Source of the DNA: Candidatus Dadabacteria bacterium
Lineage (GTDB): Bacteria; Desulfobacterota_D; UBA1144; Nemesobacterales; UBA2774
Reading direction: 5' to 3'
DNA length: 7,853 nucleotides
NCBI GenBank assembly: GCA_003229065.1
Contig: QIHJ01000435.1
Location: 1 to 7,853 of the forward strand
Shown: positions 1 through 6,954 of the stretch, one piece after another
Layout: each line of letters opens with the position of its first letter
Position numbering within the stretch: position 1 is the first letter of the stretch
Notes under the pieces: model-generated
Told to the model about the DNA's origin: nothing
What the model saw: only the letters and a program-made list of their open reading frames with translations
The model's database searches: none
Position numbers and translations under genes: made by a program

Positions 1-1259
1 ACCGGGAGGGCCATATTCATCGCCGCCCCGAGAAAAATGAGAAACACACGTACATCTCGCCCCATCCTCAGCCCGGCTCCGCCCCCGGCTTTGATGCGCT
101 CGCGCATCAGGTTGTCGTATTTGTCTGCTGTGTAACTCAGCATGAACGAGCCGATAACGGCCATGAAGCCTATGAATAAAACCCAGCCGTTCATTTCCCT
201 TGCCAGCAGATACCAGGTCAATCCGACCAGCAGGAAGGCGTCGGCATAGCGGTCCAGCACTGCATCGAACCAGCCGCCGAAACTGCTGCTTTGGTACTTA
301 AGTCTGGCTACTTCGCCGTCGCAACCATCTATGATGGACGCGAACTGTGCCAGAATACCGCCGATGAGCAAGAATATATATTCACCCGTCATAAACAATC
401 CTGCGGCCACCAGGGAACACAGAAACGAGAACAGGGAAATTTGATTGGGCGTAATATCGAGTTTCACCAAATGGCGGGAAAACATTATGGAAAGGGGGCG
501 GTTCAAGTAACGCGATACCGGCCCGTCGGTCAGCTTGCTTCTGAGACGGCTCAGCAGGGCATTCTCTGCCCTTTTAAAGGCTGCAGGATCGTCCACGTCG
601 ATCCAGAAACCGTTTGAGGGGACCGCATTGACGCGTCCCTCTTCAGCCAGGACGCGTATCGCTCCGGACAGTGCCGTATCGCCGTTTTTTTCTCTATTTC
701 GTTCCAATGCTTCAAAGATGACGGAAGAGCAGAAGAAAATACCGGTATCGAAACCGTTAAAATCGGGTATTCCTTTGCCGATATCGCAGATCTTTCCGTT
801 TTTCACCTTAACGCGGGTCACATCATCCATGTCGATGAGGGGATTGTAAATGTTATTATCCACTACGAGCGATACTTCTCCATCGGGCAGGGGATAGGTC
901 GTCAGAGCGCGGACAAGCTCCGGATCAAAGAGATGATCCGCCATGAGCAGTAGAAACGGCTCTTGCAGAAGGTCATGTGCCATGAGCACTGAAAGGCCGT
1001 TTTCTTTCTCCCAATCTTCATTCATCAGTGGCGTGATCCGAATTGCGAGACGTTTCGCCAACCGTTCCAGAAAATCACGGACCAGGTCGCTCTGCCAGCC
1101 GATGACGACGTAAAACTCATCCGTACCGGCTTCCATGGCGGAGCGGATCACACGTTCTATAAGAGTAATGCCCAGAATGGGGATGAGGGGCTTGCTGTTA
1201 CCATTCTGCAGTAGTCGGCTGCCATTGCCCGCCGCAATAATCAGACACTTTATCCCCAT
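1..1259 (-). CDS. Bifunctional nucleotidyltransferase / CDP-alcohol phosphotransferase (IPCT/DIPPS-like), 3' end cut by window edge
   Basis: The minus strand is open from 1259 to the left edge (419 codons, no stop), so the last residues lie outside. Residues 1-230 are a sugar-phosphate-type nucleotidyltransferase: LIIAAGNGSRL with the G11-x-G13-x-R15 loop, K23-P-L, metal-site MADH (D108) and the C-terminal WIDVDDP (219-225). Residues about 250-419 are a membrane CDP-alcohol phosphotransferase whose full signature is present: D311, D314-G315, A318-R319, G328, D332, D336, with hydrophobic segments near 272-310, 340-378 and 402-419. This fusion is known as L-myo-inositol-1-phosphate cytidylyltransferase / di-myo-inositol-phosphate-phosphate synthase: CTP plus inositol-1-phosphate gives CDP-inositol, which is then transferred to an acceptor. 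The acceptor cannot be read here; a compatible solute or an inositol lipid are both possible. ATG 1259 is chosen because strand beta-1 follows at once; in-frame ATG 1274 (5 codons longer, overlapping the small upstream ORF by 11 bases) and GTG 1262 are alternatives. GAGG lies only 2 bases before ATG 1259. Confidence 0.88.
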   Translation of the reverse strand, partial: MGIKCLIIAAGNGSRLLQNGNSKPLIPILGITLIERVIRSAMEAGTDEFYVVIGWQSDLVRDFLERLAKRLAIRITPLMNEDWEKENGLSVLMAHDLLQEPFLLLMADHLFDPELVRALTTYPLPDGEVSLVVDNNIYNPLIDMDDVTRVKVKNGKICDIGKGIPDFNGFDTGIFFCSSVIFEALERNREKNGDTALSGAIRVLAEEGRVNAVPSNGFWIDVDDPAAFKRAENALLSRLRSKLTDGPVSRYLNRPLSIMFSRHLVKLDITPNQISLFSFLCSLVAAGLFMTGEYIFLLIGGILAQFASIIDGCDGEVARLKYQSSSFGGWFDAVLDRYADAFLLVGLTWYLLAREMNGWVLFIGFMAVIGSFMLSYTADKYDNLMRERIKAGGGAGLRMGRDVRVFLIFLGAAMNMALP

Positions 1260-1263
1260 CACC

Positions 1264-1389
1264 TCATTCGCCATTGATAAAATGCTCTACCATCTGGAAC
1301 GCTTCATCGTCGGTGAACTGCTGCAGTGTTGGCGTGGTATATATGTCGTCAAAGCAGGCCTCGGCTTTGTTCTCTGTTTCGTATGTCAA
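1264..1389 (-). CDS. Small 41-codon ORF of unknown function, directly upstream of the IPCT/DIPPS-like gene
   Basis: A short minus-strand frame starts with TTG at 1389, has AGGAG 5 bases before it, and ends at TGA 1264, four bases before ATG 1259 of the next gene. The peptide is acidic (it begins MTYETENKAEACFDD and ends VEHFINGE), has one Cys, and shows no signal peptide or membrane segment. It overlaps no other credible gene except possibly the alternative ATG 1274 start of the gene below it. The good ribosome site and tight spacing suggest a translated leader or a small protein coupled to the downstream enzyme. It could instead be the C-terminal tail of a larger gene broken by frameshifts, because neighbouring frames just upstream also read like protein. 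I do not recognise a family. Confidence 0.4.
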   Translation of the reverse strand: MTYETENKAEACFDDIYTTPTLQQFTDDEAFQMVEHFINGE

Positions 1390-1836
1390 AGGTATCTCCT
1401 ATCATCTTTTTCGTATCCTCTTCATGCACCCGTATCTCTCAACACTGCGTCAATCGCTCCGGTCTCCAGGATCGGTGCGGCGTCAACGTGTTGCATTTGC
1501 ATAAGTCCGACAATGCGTTCGAGAGACTCTAACCCAGTTTCCGGCAAGCTTCTGCGAGAGTGTCCTGCAGAGGGCAGGGCATTTCTGACAAGAATTTTGC
1601 GCTGCTCGGTAAAGCGATACCTGAACGAAGCGACGATCCTTTAGATCGCAATCCCACCGGATGACCTGCCCCGCCTACAATACTACCATAAGTTAGATAT
1701 AGGCTCAGTGAGCACGATGGGAAGCGAGTTCATGAGAATCGCAAGAAGGCATTTATTCTTTATAATTCAAACTTAAACCGAGCTTGACAAAAGGGGAGCG
1801 GAAAGCCAGGGATCCCGCGGTTTGCTCATATATAAA
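1390..1836. other. 447-base stretch without an intact gene; possible gene debris
   Basis: No frame has a good start, ribosome site and length. On the minus strand one frame is open from about 1730 to a TAG near 1530 and contains SIVGGAGHPVGLRS and LAEACRKLG. A second is open from about 1640 to TGA 1422-1424 and contains LERIVGLMQMQHVDAAPILE. The end of the first and the start of the second join smoothly if one shift is allowed, which hints at a decayed gene or an indel, but no family is recognised. The part next to tpx (about 1680-1836) is AT-rich with a partly palindromic GGGATCCC core near 1811-1818; it may hold the tpx terminator, but no clean stem with a T run is visible. Confidence 0.35.
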
Positions 1837-2355
1837 TTAAATAGCTTCTCTGGCTGCTTGCAGCGCAGCTTCGTAGTTTGGCTCTGAGGTAATCTCGGGC
1901 ACGTACTCTACATACACGACGTTATCGTCTTTATCTACAACGAAAATAGCCCTGGCCAAGAGACGGTGCTCTTTAATCAATGTCCCGTAAGCCTCTCCGA
2001 ATGACGCGTCTTTATGGTCGGAGAGAGTTCTTACTTTATCTATACCGGCAGCTCCACAGTAACGGCTGAGAGCAAATGGGAGGTCCATGCTAAGGGTTAG
2101 TATCTCTACATCGTCCCCAAATCCCGCCGCTTCTTGGTTGAACCTCTTGGTCTGTACGTCGCACACGGGCGTGTCAACGGAGACTATTACATTAAAAATC
2201 TTTACCTTGCCTTCAAGATCCCCCAGTCCCACCGGAGAGCCGAGGGCTTCCAAAGACGAGAAATCGGGGGCTTTGTCCCCGACTTTAACTTCATGTCCTA
2301 CTAAAGTTACTGGATTGCCTTTTAATGTTACTACATCCGATCTTTCTTCCGCCAT
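1837..2355 (-). CDS. tpx: Thiol peroxidase Tpx (atypical 2-Cys peroxiredoxin)
   Basis: A 172-residue protein of normal Tpx length. Tpx reduces hydrogen peroxide and organic hydroperoxides with electrons from thioredoxin, in the cytoplasm or periplasm depending on the species; there is no signal peptide here, so cytoplasm is likely. The peroxidatic Cys is C65 in SVDTPVC, with T62 and P63 of the active-site motif. The resolving Cys is C100 in SRYCG, 35 residues later, matching the usual Tpx spacing. R135 in LLARAIFVVD is the conserved active-site Arg. The N-terminal VTLKGNPVTLVG and GDKAPDF are also typical. An AGGAGG lies 11 bases before the ATG, a slightly long spacing, but no nearer start fits. 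The gene is divergent from the cold-shock gene, with 197 bases between them, and appears monocistronic. Confidence 0.95.
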   Translation of the reverse strand: MAEERSDVVTLKGNPVTLVGHEVKVGDKAPDFSSLEALGSPVGLGDLEGKVKIFNVIVSVDTPVCDVQTKRFNQEAAGFGDDVEILTLSMDLPFALSRYCGAAGIDKVRTLSDHKDASFGEAYGTLIKEHRLLARAIFVVDKDDNVVYVEYVPEITSEPNYEAALQAAREAI

Positions 2356-2428
2356 GACTATTACTACCTCCTGAAAAGTTATAATTTTATATCAAATGAA
2401 TTCGTCGGTTTATGCTATGTCAGCTTAC

Positions 2429-2455
2429 GCTATATAGAATAGAATTCAATGTCAA
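2429..2455 (-). promoter_or_regulatory. Possible tpx promoter
   Basis: Reading the minus strand, a perfect TTGACA (2450-2455) is followed after 15 bases by TATAGC (2429-2434). The spacer is shorter than the ideal 17, and AT-rich TATAAA/TATAAT-like strings nearer the gene (about 2375-2390) are alternative -10 sites. The position in the tpx/csp divergent space supports a promoter here, but the exact boxes are uncertain. Confidence 0.25.
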
Positions 2456-2493
2456 ATACAGATTAAACCCCTAAAATAGTGCGTTTAGTATAT

Positions 2494-2522
2494 TTGACTA
2501 AGTCACAAATAATATGTACTCT
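2494..2522 (+). promoter_or_regulatory. Likely cold-shock gene promoter
   Basis: TTGACT (2494-2499), 17 bases, then TACTCT (2517-2522), which keeps the key T1, A2 and T6 of a sigma-70 -10 box. Transcription would start near 2529, leaving a 5' leader of only about 25 bases, far shorter than the long thermosensing leader of E. coli cspA. Confidence 0.4.
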
Positions 2523-2552
2523 CACTTTAAATAATTTATTGGAGGCATTCAT

Positions 2553-2756
2553 TTGAAGGGCAAAGTAAAATGGTTTAATGAATCCAAAGGATTCGGTTTT
2601 ATCGAGCAGGAAGGCGGTAACGACGTGTTCGTTCATTACAGCGCTATAGAAGGCGACGGCTTTAAAACCTTGGTCGAAGGTGACGAGGTCGAGTTTGAAG
2701 TAGTTGACAGCCCAAAGGGGCTTCAGGCAAGTAAGGTCAATAAGGTTACTCAGTAG
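2553..2756 (+). CDS. Cold-shock domain protein (CspA family)
   Basis: A 67-residue protein consisting of one cold-shock domain, the standard length. It is an OB-fold single-stranded nucleic acid binder that acts as an RNA chaperone. RNP1 is visible as KGFGFI (residues 12-17) and RNP2 as VFVHY (25-29), with the conserved KWFN at 6-9. The start is TTG at 2553, supported by GGAGG at 2541-2545 (7 bases upstream) and by the family N-terminus MKGKVKWFN starting exactly there. It stands alone, divergent from tpx and convergent with the cupredoxin gene. Whether it is cold-induced or constitutive cannot be told from the sequence. Confidence 0.96.
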   Translation: MKGKVKWFNESKGFGFIEQEGGNDVFVHYSAIEGDGFKTLVEGDEVEFEVVDSPKGLQASKVNKVTQ

Positions 2757-2842
2757 ACTAAGATAGGATTCCTTCCTTATTAAGCTCCAAAGAGTAATTT
2801 TAATTTGTTAGGTCTTATTGAACAGCCTCAATCAAGGATTGC

Positions 2843-2885
2843 GTCTGTAGTTTAAACAATAGCGGTGCGTCAGTTTACTACAGAC
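2843..2885. terminator. Inverted repeat between convergent genes, possible bidirectional terminator
   Basis: GTCTGTAGT (2843-2851) and ACTACAGAC (2877-2885) are perfect 9-base arms. The pairing extends inward through AAAC/GTTT with a two-base bulge. A second overlapping pairing is possible between TACTAC (2876-2881) and GTAGTA (2893-2898) around the palindrome TACCGGTA. It lies between the cold-shock gene (plus) and the cupredoxin gene (minus), where terminators for both are needed. No T run follows on either strand, so a classical rho-independent terminator is not proven. Confidence 0.4.
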
Positions 2886-2907
2886 AGTACCGGTAGTAAG
2901 CTCGTCT

Positions 2908-3267
2908 TTACTCAATAACGAGCATGCCGCGGTACATAGCCATCTGGCAGGTGAACTCGAACTCTCCTTTCTTCTGAGGGGTAAAGCTCAGCTCATAGGG
3001 TTTATCTACCTCAAGATCGGCGCTCAGATCGAGCCCGCTGAAGATTACTTTCTCGGCGCAGGGATTGGCGTCTTTCCGTATAAAACGCAGTGTGAGGGGT
3101 TTTCCTAGCGAAGCGTGTATTATAGAGGGCTCATAGACACCGGAGTCAACTATAATATCTATTTTATCTCCTTCTAAACTCGCCTCTGAGCGGCCTTTAT
3201 ATATCCAAAACCACCAGACTATAAAGGCGATTAAGAGAATCCCGATTAAATTTACTATGAAGCTCAT
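2908..3267 (-). CDS. Membrane-anchored cupredoxin-domain protein
   Basis: A 119-residue protein with an N-terminal hydrophobic helix (about 4-22, ending VWWFWIY) followed by a cupredoxin fold (about 34-119). The C-terminal copper loop is FTCQMAMYRGMLVIE, giving C107, M109 and M111. A second Cys, C70, lies in ANPCAEKVIF, a conserved place in this family; H51 is another possible ligand. The usual type-1 copper His after the Cys is missing, so this belongs to the small cupredoxin_1-like group found beside copper ATPases rather than to plastocyanins. It begins 28 bases after the copA stop with GAGG close before its ATG, so the two are very likely co-transcribed. The likely job is to receive or sense copper on the outer side of the membrane. 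The charged flank KGR after the helix makes topology less than certain. Confidence 0.85.
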   Translation of the reverse strand: MSFIVNLIGILLIAFIVWWFWIYKGRSEASLEGDKIDIIVDSGVYEPSIIHASLGKPLTLRFIRKDANPCAEKVIFSGLDLSADLEVDKPYELSFTPQKKGEFEFTCQMAMYRGMLVIE

Positions 3268-3295
3268 ATGTCCTCTTTATATGCCAGTATGTAAA

Positions 3296-5545
3296 TCAAG
3301 GCTTAAACCACCTGAGACGGTTTGCGTTTGTAACAACGGTAACAGAAGAAAGCGCCATTGCGGCCCCGGCAATAATCGGGTCTAGTAGCATACCTGTAAA
3401 CGGATAGATAATGCCGGCTGCAATCGGAATAGCCAGCGAGTTGTATCCGAAGGCGCCAAAAAGATTCTGCTTGATATTACTCACGGTGGCTTTTGAAATA
3501 TTTACAGCGTCTGGAACCCCATGCAGCGAACCGCGCATCAGAGTTATATCGGCGCTCTCGATGGCGACGTCGGTCCCCGTGCCGATGGCAAACCCTACGT
3601 CGGCTCCGGCAAGCGCAGGGGCGTCGTTAACGCCGTCCCCCACCATACCCACTTTCTCACCCCGACCCTGGAGCCTGGCCACCTCGTCTGCCTTATCCTG
3701 GGGCAGCACCTCGGCTATGTACTCATCCACACCGACTTGAGAGGCAACCGCCCCCGCTGTAGCGCTGTTATCACCTGTTAGCATTATGACTTTTATACCT
3801 GAAGACCTGAGCCTTTGGATCGCCTCTTTGGAATCAGGCTTAACGGGATCTGAAACACCGAGAATACCCGCCGCTTTACCGTTTACCGAGACGAACATTA
3901 CAGTCTGGGCCTGCCTGGATAATTCGTCCGCCAGGCGCTCTAACTCACCAATCGGGACGTTATTGTGCTCCATGAACCTCTTGTTGCCCAGTAGTAAATT
4001 ACGCCCGCCAGCCAGAGCTTTCACCCCGTGACCCGACACAGCTACAAAAGACTCGCAAGCCTCGGGGGTTATGCCTTTATCCTTCGCAGCTTCTACTATG
4101 GCCTGTGCAAGCGGGTGCTCTGAGTACAACTCTACTCCGGCTGCGACTGCGAGAAGCCTCTCTTCATCCCATCCTTCTCCGGGCTCAATCGCGGTGAGTA
4201 CGGGTTTACCCTCCGTGATAGTGCCGGTCTTATCGAGCACTATAGTGCTAAGCCGCCCTGCCTGCTGAAGCGCGTCGCCCCGGCGTATAAGTACTCCGTA
4301 CTCAGCCGCCTTGCCCACACCCACCATAACGGATATCGGGGTCGCGAGACCCAAAGCGCACGGGCATGCTATTATGAGCACAGACATAGTGGTAACAAGC
4401 ATGTAAGTGATCACAGGCTCGGGACCAAAATTAAACCATATCAGCGAAGTACATACGGCTATTATCAATACTACCGGGACGAACACGCCGGATACCTTAT
4501 CCGCAAGGCGCCCGATGGCGGGTTTTGTGTTCTGCGCCTTACGGACCATGTCGATTATCTGAGATAGCGCTGTGTCCTTTCCGATACGCGTGGTTTTAAA
4601 GAGAAAACTCCCGGACTTATTAATTGTGCCGCCTGTTACCTCATCACCTACGTTCTTCTGAGCAGGGACAGGCTCGCCGGTCAGCATGGACTCGTCCACA
4701 TGGGAGGAGCCCTGGGTAAGCTCGCCGTCAACCGGGACCTTTTCGCCCGGGCGGACTCTGACTATATCGTCAATTTGAAGCGCCTCGATCGGGATACTTA
4801 CCTCCTGTCCGTCCCTTAGTACCGTGGCGGTCTTGGGCTGAAGACCTATGAGACGCTTTATGGCCTGGGACGTCTTACCGCGCGCCCTCATTTCCAGAGC
4901 AGCACCCAGGTTTATAAACGCGATTATGAGTGTAGCGGTATCGAAATACATGTGCCTGGCAATTTCTGAAAGGGAGTTCGGAAACAAGACTATAAATGTA
5001 GAATAGACCCAGGCTACCCCGGTGCCGATCGCAATCAGCGTGTCCATGTTGGCGCTGTGGTGCTTAAATGATTTCAGCGCCCCGGTGAAAAAACGCCCGC
5101 CGGCGTATACGAGTACGAATAGTGCAAGTAAAGATACAACAGCCCATGAGATTCTACCGGGCGCTGTCTCGACGGCAGGCAGGAGACCGAGCATAGTAAC
5201 AGCCAATATGAGCAGGCTTATTACAGCTGATACGACTGTCTGCTTTAGTAACTGTCTGTAGTGAAGCAGCTCGGCGTTATCTTTTTCGGAACTATCCCCG
5301 CCGGGAGATGCTACTGAAGCCGTGTAGCCGGCGTCCGACACAGCCTTTATCAGCAAGTCGGGCGGCACATCGCATTCTACGGACGCCGAGAGGTCTGCGA
5401 AATTTACATCGGCGCTCTTTACACCCGGGACTGATCTTAGGCTCTTTTCGACTTTTGCCACGCAGCCAGCGCAAGTCATATCGGGCACGTTCAGATGAAC
5501 AGTCTCGTGGTCTTTAGATTCTCGGGATACTTTAATTTCTTTCAT
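3296..5545 (-). CDS. copA: Copper-exporting P1B-1-type ATPase (CopA)
   Basis: A 749-residue heavy-metal P-type ATPase, normal length for a one-HMA CopA. It uses ATP to move Cu(I) from the cytoplasm across the inner membrane. Domains in order: one HMA domain (about 16-78) with MTCAGC (C25, C28); membrane helices about 102-216; actuator domain with TGE (289-291); the transport-site CPC (C394, C396) in IIACPCALG; phosphorylation motif DKTGT (D438); the SEHPLA motif (H477-P478) of the nucleotide domain; hinge GDGVNDAP (636-643); last helices with Y701-N702 and M730-xx-S733-S734. CPC plus YN plus MxxSS marks the Cu(I) class rather than Zn/Cd or Co pumps. No key residue is missing. The start ATG 5545 has only a weak AGAG upstream. 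It lies 98 bases after the M50 protease gene and 28 before the cupredoxin gene, all in one direction. No CopY or CsoR operator was recognised. Confidence 0.97.
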   Translation of the reverse strand: MKEIKVSRESKDHETVHLNVPDMTCAGCVAKVEKSLRSVPGVKSADVNFADLSASVECDVPPDLLIKAVSDAGYTASVASPGGDSSEKDNAELLHYRQLLKQTVVSAVISLLILAVTMLGLLPAVETAPGRISWAVVSLLALFVLVYAGGRFFTGALKSFKHHSANMDTLIAIGTGVAWVYSTFIVLFPNSLSEIARHMYFDTATLIIAFINLGAALEMRARGKTSQAIKRLIGLQPKTATVLRDGQEVSIPIEALQIDDIVRVRPGEKVPVDGELTQGSSHVDESMLTGEPVPAQKNVGDEVTGGTINKSGSFLFKTTRIGKDTALSQIIDMVRKAQNTKPAIGRLADKVSGVFVPVVLIIAVCTSLIWFNFGPEPVITYMLVTTMSVLIIACPCALGLATPISVMVGVGKAAEYGVLIRRGDALQQAGRLSTIVLDKTGTITEGKPVLTAIEPGEGWDEERLLAVAAGVELYSEHPLAQAIVEAAKDKGITPEACESFVAVSGHGVKALAGGRNLLLGNKRFMEHNNVPIGELERLADELSRQAQTVMFVSVNGKAAGILGVSDPVKPDSKEAIQRLRSSGIKVIMLTGDNSATAGAVASQVGVDEYIAEVLPQDKADEVARLQGRGEKVGMVGDGVNDAPALAGADVGFAIGTGTDVAIESADITLMRGSLHGVPDAVNISKATVSNIKQNLFGAFGYNSLAIPIAAGIIYPFTGMLLDPIIAGAAMALSSVTVVTNANRLRWFKP

Positions 5546-5561
5546 ATCTATTTCTCTGCCA

Positions 5562-5618
5562 GTACTAAATAATAATCCTAATCTCCCAGATTCCTAAGCA
5601 ATTATTGCAAATTAGTAC
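5562..5618. repeat. Imperfect inverted repeat in the protease-copA gap
   Basis: GTACTAA (5562-5568) and TTAGTAC (5612-5618) are perfect 7-base arms, with AATAAT and ATTATT pairing further inside after a bulge. The structure fills most of the 98-base gap between the M50 gene and copA. It could be a weak terminator or attenuator that separates protease from copper-pump expression, or a protein-binding site. The AT-rich content makes a chance occurrence possible. Confidence 0.25.
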
Positions 5619-5643
5619 AATTAACGCCGGCTCAAGATATTTA

Positions 5644-6732
5644 TCAGACCCTCCGTGATCTGGATATTGCAGCTTGTATCCTCATGAACTCTCCTACATT
5701 GTTCATTGTAAGGAGCCCGGTCAACCGTCCGTCGTGAAGAACAGGAAGGGTATGGCAATCACTCGTTTGGAGCTTTAAAAAAGCGATCTCGAGCATCTCG
5801 GAAGGGTCGACTACAGGGAACTCGGTACGCATAATATCGCTTAGCAGTGTTTGAGAGTTTTTTTCGGACAAAGCCGATACAAGGTCTTTATGAGTTACCA
5901 TGCCCACTAGTCTTATTCCCTCCAGTACCGGAAAATCCTGCTGAGAGCCCGACATGGTGAGATCAACAAGGTGCTTGAGCGTATCGCCGGGTGTGACGGT
6001 CTTGTAATCTGTCAGCATAGCCTGGTTTACGGGTATACCTCCCAGAGCGGATTTTATCTTTGTAAAACTAGCTTCTTGAGCTGCGCCTATCCAGACGAAG
6101 AGAGCGATGAATATAAGAAACGGATTCGTAAAAAGTCCCGCAAAGCCGAAAATGAGGGCTATACCCTGGCCGATGGTGGCCGCAATCTGAGTAGCTTTAC
6201 TGTAGTTCATGCGGAGAGCCAGAAGCGCACGGAGCACACGTCCGCCGTCCATGGGGAAAGCGGGGATCATGTTAAATACGACAAGGAATATATTTACTAA
6301 CATCAGACGCTCGGCAAAAGACCCTCCGGCTATACTCAATTCATCAATAGGTGTGAGCCCGCCTGTGGATTGAATCCAAAAGAACAATACTGCAGCAATG
6401 ACTATATTGACAGCCGGACCCGCAAGCGCTACCCAGAGCTCTTGTATAGGGTCATCGGGCATACGCTCAAGCCTGGCGACTCCTCCGATCGGAAGCAGCG
6501 TGATGTCCCGGGTTTTAATCCCATATTTTTTAGCCGTAAGCGCATGGCCGAATTCATGGAGTACGACACAGCCGAATATGGCCAGGACAAATATAATGCC
6601 CGCTATAGTGGCAGCCAGGTCATGCCCCTGCCTCCAATATATCAAAACGACCCAGGCTATAATCAGAAGGAAAGTCGCGTGTATATAAACCCCTATACCC
6701 TGAAACTCTCCTATCTTCCACGACCATTTCAT
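5644..6732 (-). CDS. Site-2 protease family zinc metalloprotease (M50) with two C-terminal CBS domains
   Basis: A 362-residue membrane protein. Zinc-site HEFGH (H59, E60, H63) lies in the second hydrophobic segment, and the second motif NMIPAFPMDGG brings the third ligand D162. Hydrophobic segments are near 15-32, 40-62, 100-121, 142-158 and 185-217. Residues about 233-290 and 299-352 are two CBS domains, which in this SpoIVFB-like subfamily bind adenine nucleotides and tune protease activity. Family members cut transmembrane helices of regulators such as anti-sigma or pro-sigma factors; the substrate here is unknown, and no sigma factor or anti-sigma gene is in view. GAGGAG lies 9 bases before the ATG, a strong ribosome site. 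The gene is first of three minus-strand genes (protease, copA, cupredoxin) and divergent from the ribbon-helix-helix gene. A link to copper handling is inferred from position only. Confidence 0.93.
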   Translation of the reverse strand: MKWSWKIGEFQGIGVYIHATFLLIIAWVVLIYWRQGHDLAATIAGIIFVLAIFGCVVLHEFGHALTAKKYGIKTRDITLLPIGGVARLERMPDDPIQELWVALAGPAVNIVIAAVLFFWIQSTGGLTPIDELSIAGGSFAERLMLVNIFLVVFNMIPAFPMDGGRVLRALLALRMNYSKATQIAATIGQGIALIFGFAGLFTNPFLIFIALFVWIGAAQEASFTKIKSALGGIPVNQAMLTDYKTVTPGDTLKHLVDLTMSGSQQDFPVLEGIRLVGMVTHKDLVSALSEKNSQTLLSDIMRTEFPVVDPSEMLEIAFLKLQTSDCHTLPVLHDGRLTGLLTMNNVGEFMRIQAAISRSRRV

Positions 6733-6782
6733 ATTACGATGCTCCTCATTAGAATTGTAACGAAATTTGTGCTAATCACACA

Positions 6783-6796
6783 GTGTAAATATACAC
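6783..6796. promoter_or_regulatory. Palindrome GTGTA-N4-TACAC in the protease upstream region, possible operator
   Basis: GTGTA (6783-6787) and TACAC (6792-6796) form a perfect 5-base inverted repeat about 50 bases upstream of the M50 start codon, where promoter-binding regulators often sit. It lies in the divergent space shared with the small ribbon-helix-helix gene, whose product could be the binder. The repeat is short and AT-rich, so chance is not excluded, and no second copy was seen. Confidence 0.25.
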
Positions 6797-6879
6797 AATA
6801 TACAGTTTGGATTTTCAGCTTTTGTCGTAAGCACCGTAAAATACATAACTAATTGATACTAATACTTTTGGCATGGTAA

Positions 6880-6908
6880 TTGACAGTATATAACTGCTAA
6901 GAAATAAA
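6880..6908 (+). promoter_or_regulatory. Possible promoter of the ribbon-helix-helix gene
   Basis: A perfect TTGACA (6880-6885) is followed after 17 bases by AATAAA (6903-6908), which matches four of six -10 positions but lacks T1 and T6. It lies about 47 bases before the start codon and points toward the gene. Confidence 0.35.
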
Positions 6909-6954
6909 AATGGGCTATTCCTTTTATATCTAAACTATGTTATATATTTAAGAT

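Noticed and set aside
1135..1644. 169-codon plus-strand open frame
   Set aside because: Its first part is antisense to the well-supported nucleotidyltransferase gene, and it has no ribosome site and no recognisable domain.
5546..5643. Copper-responsive CopY or CsoR operator before copA
   Set aside because: Neither the TACA-N2-TGTA pattern nor a GC-rich CsoR-like palindrome is present in the gap.
6370..6852. 160-codon plus-strand open frame
   Set aside because: It is antisense to the M50 protease gene, whose catalytic motifs are certain, and extends into its promoter region.
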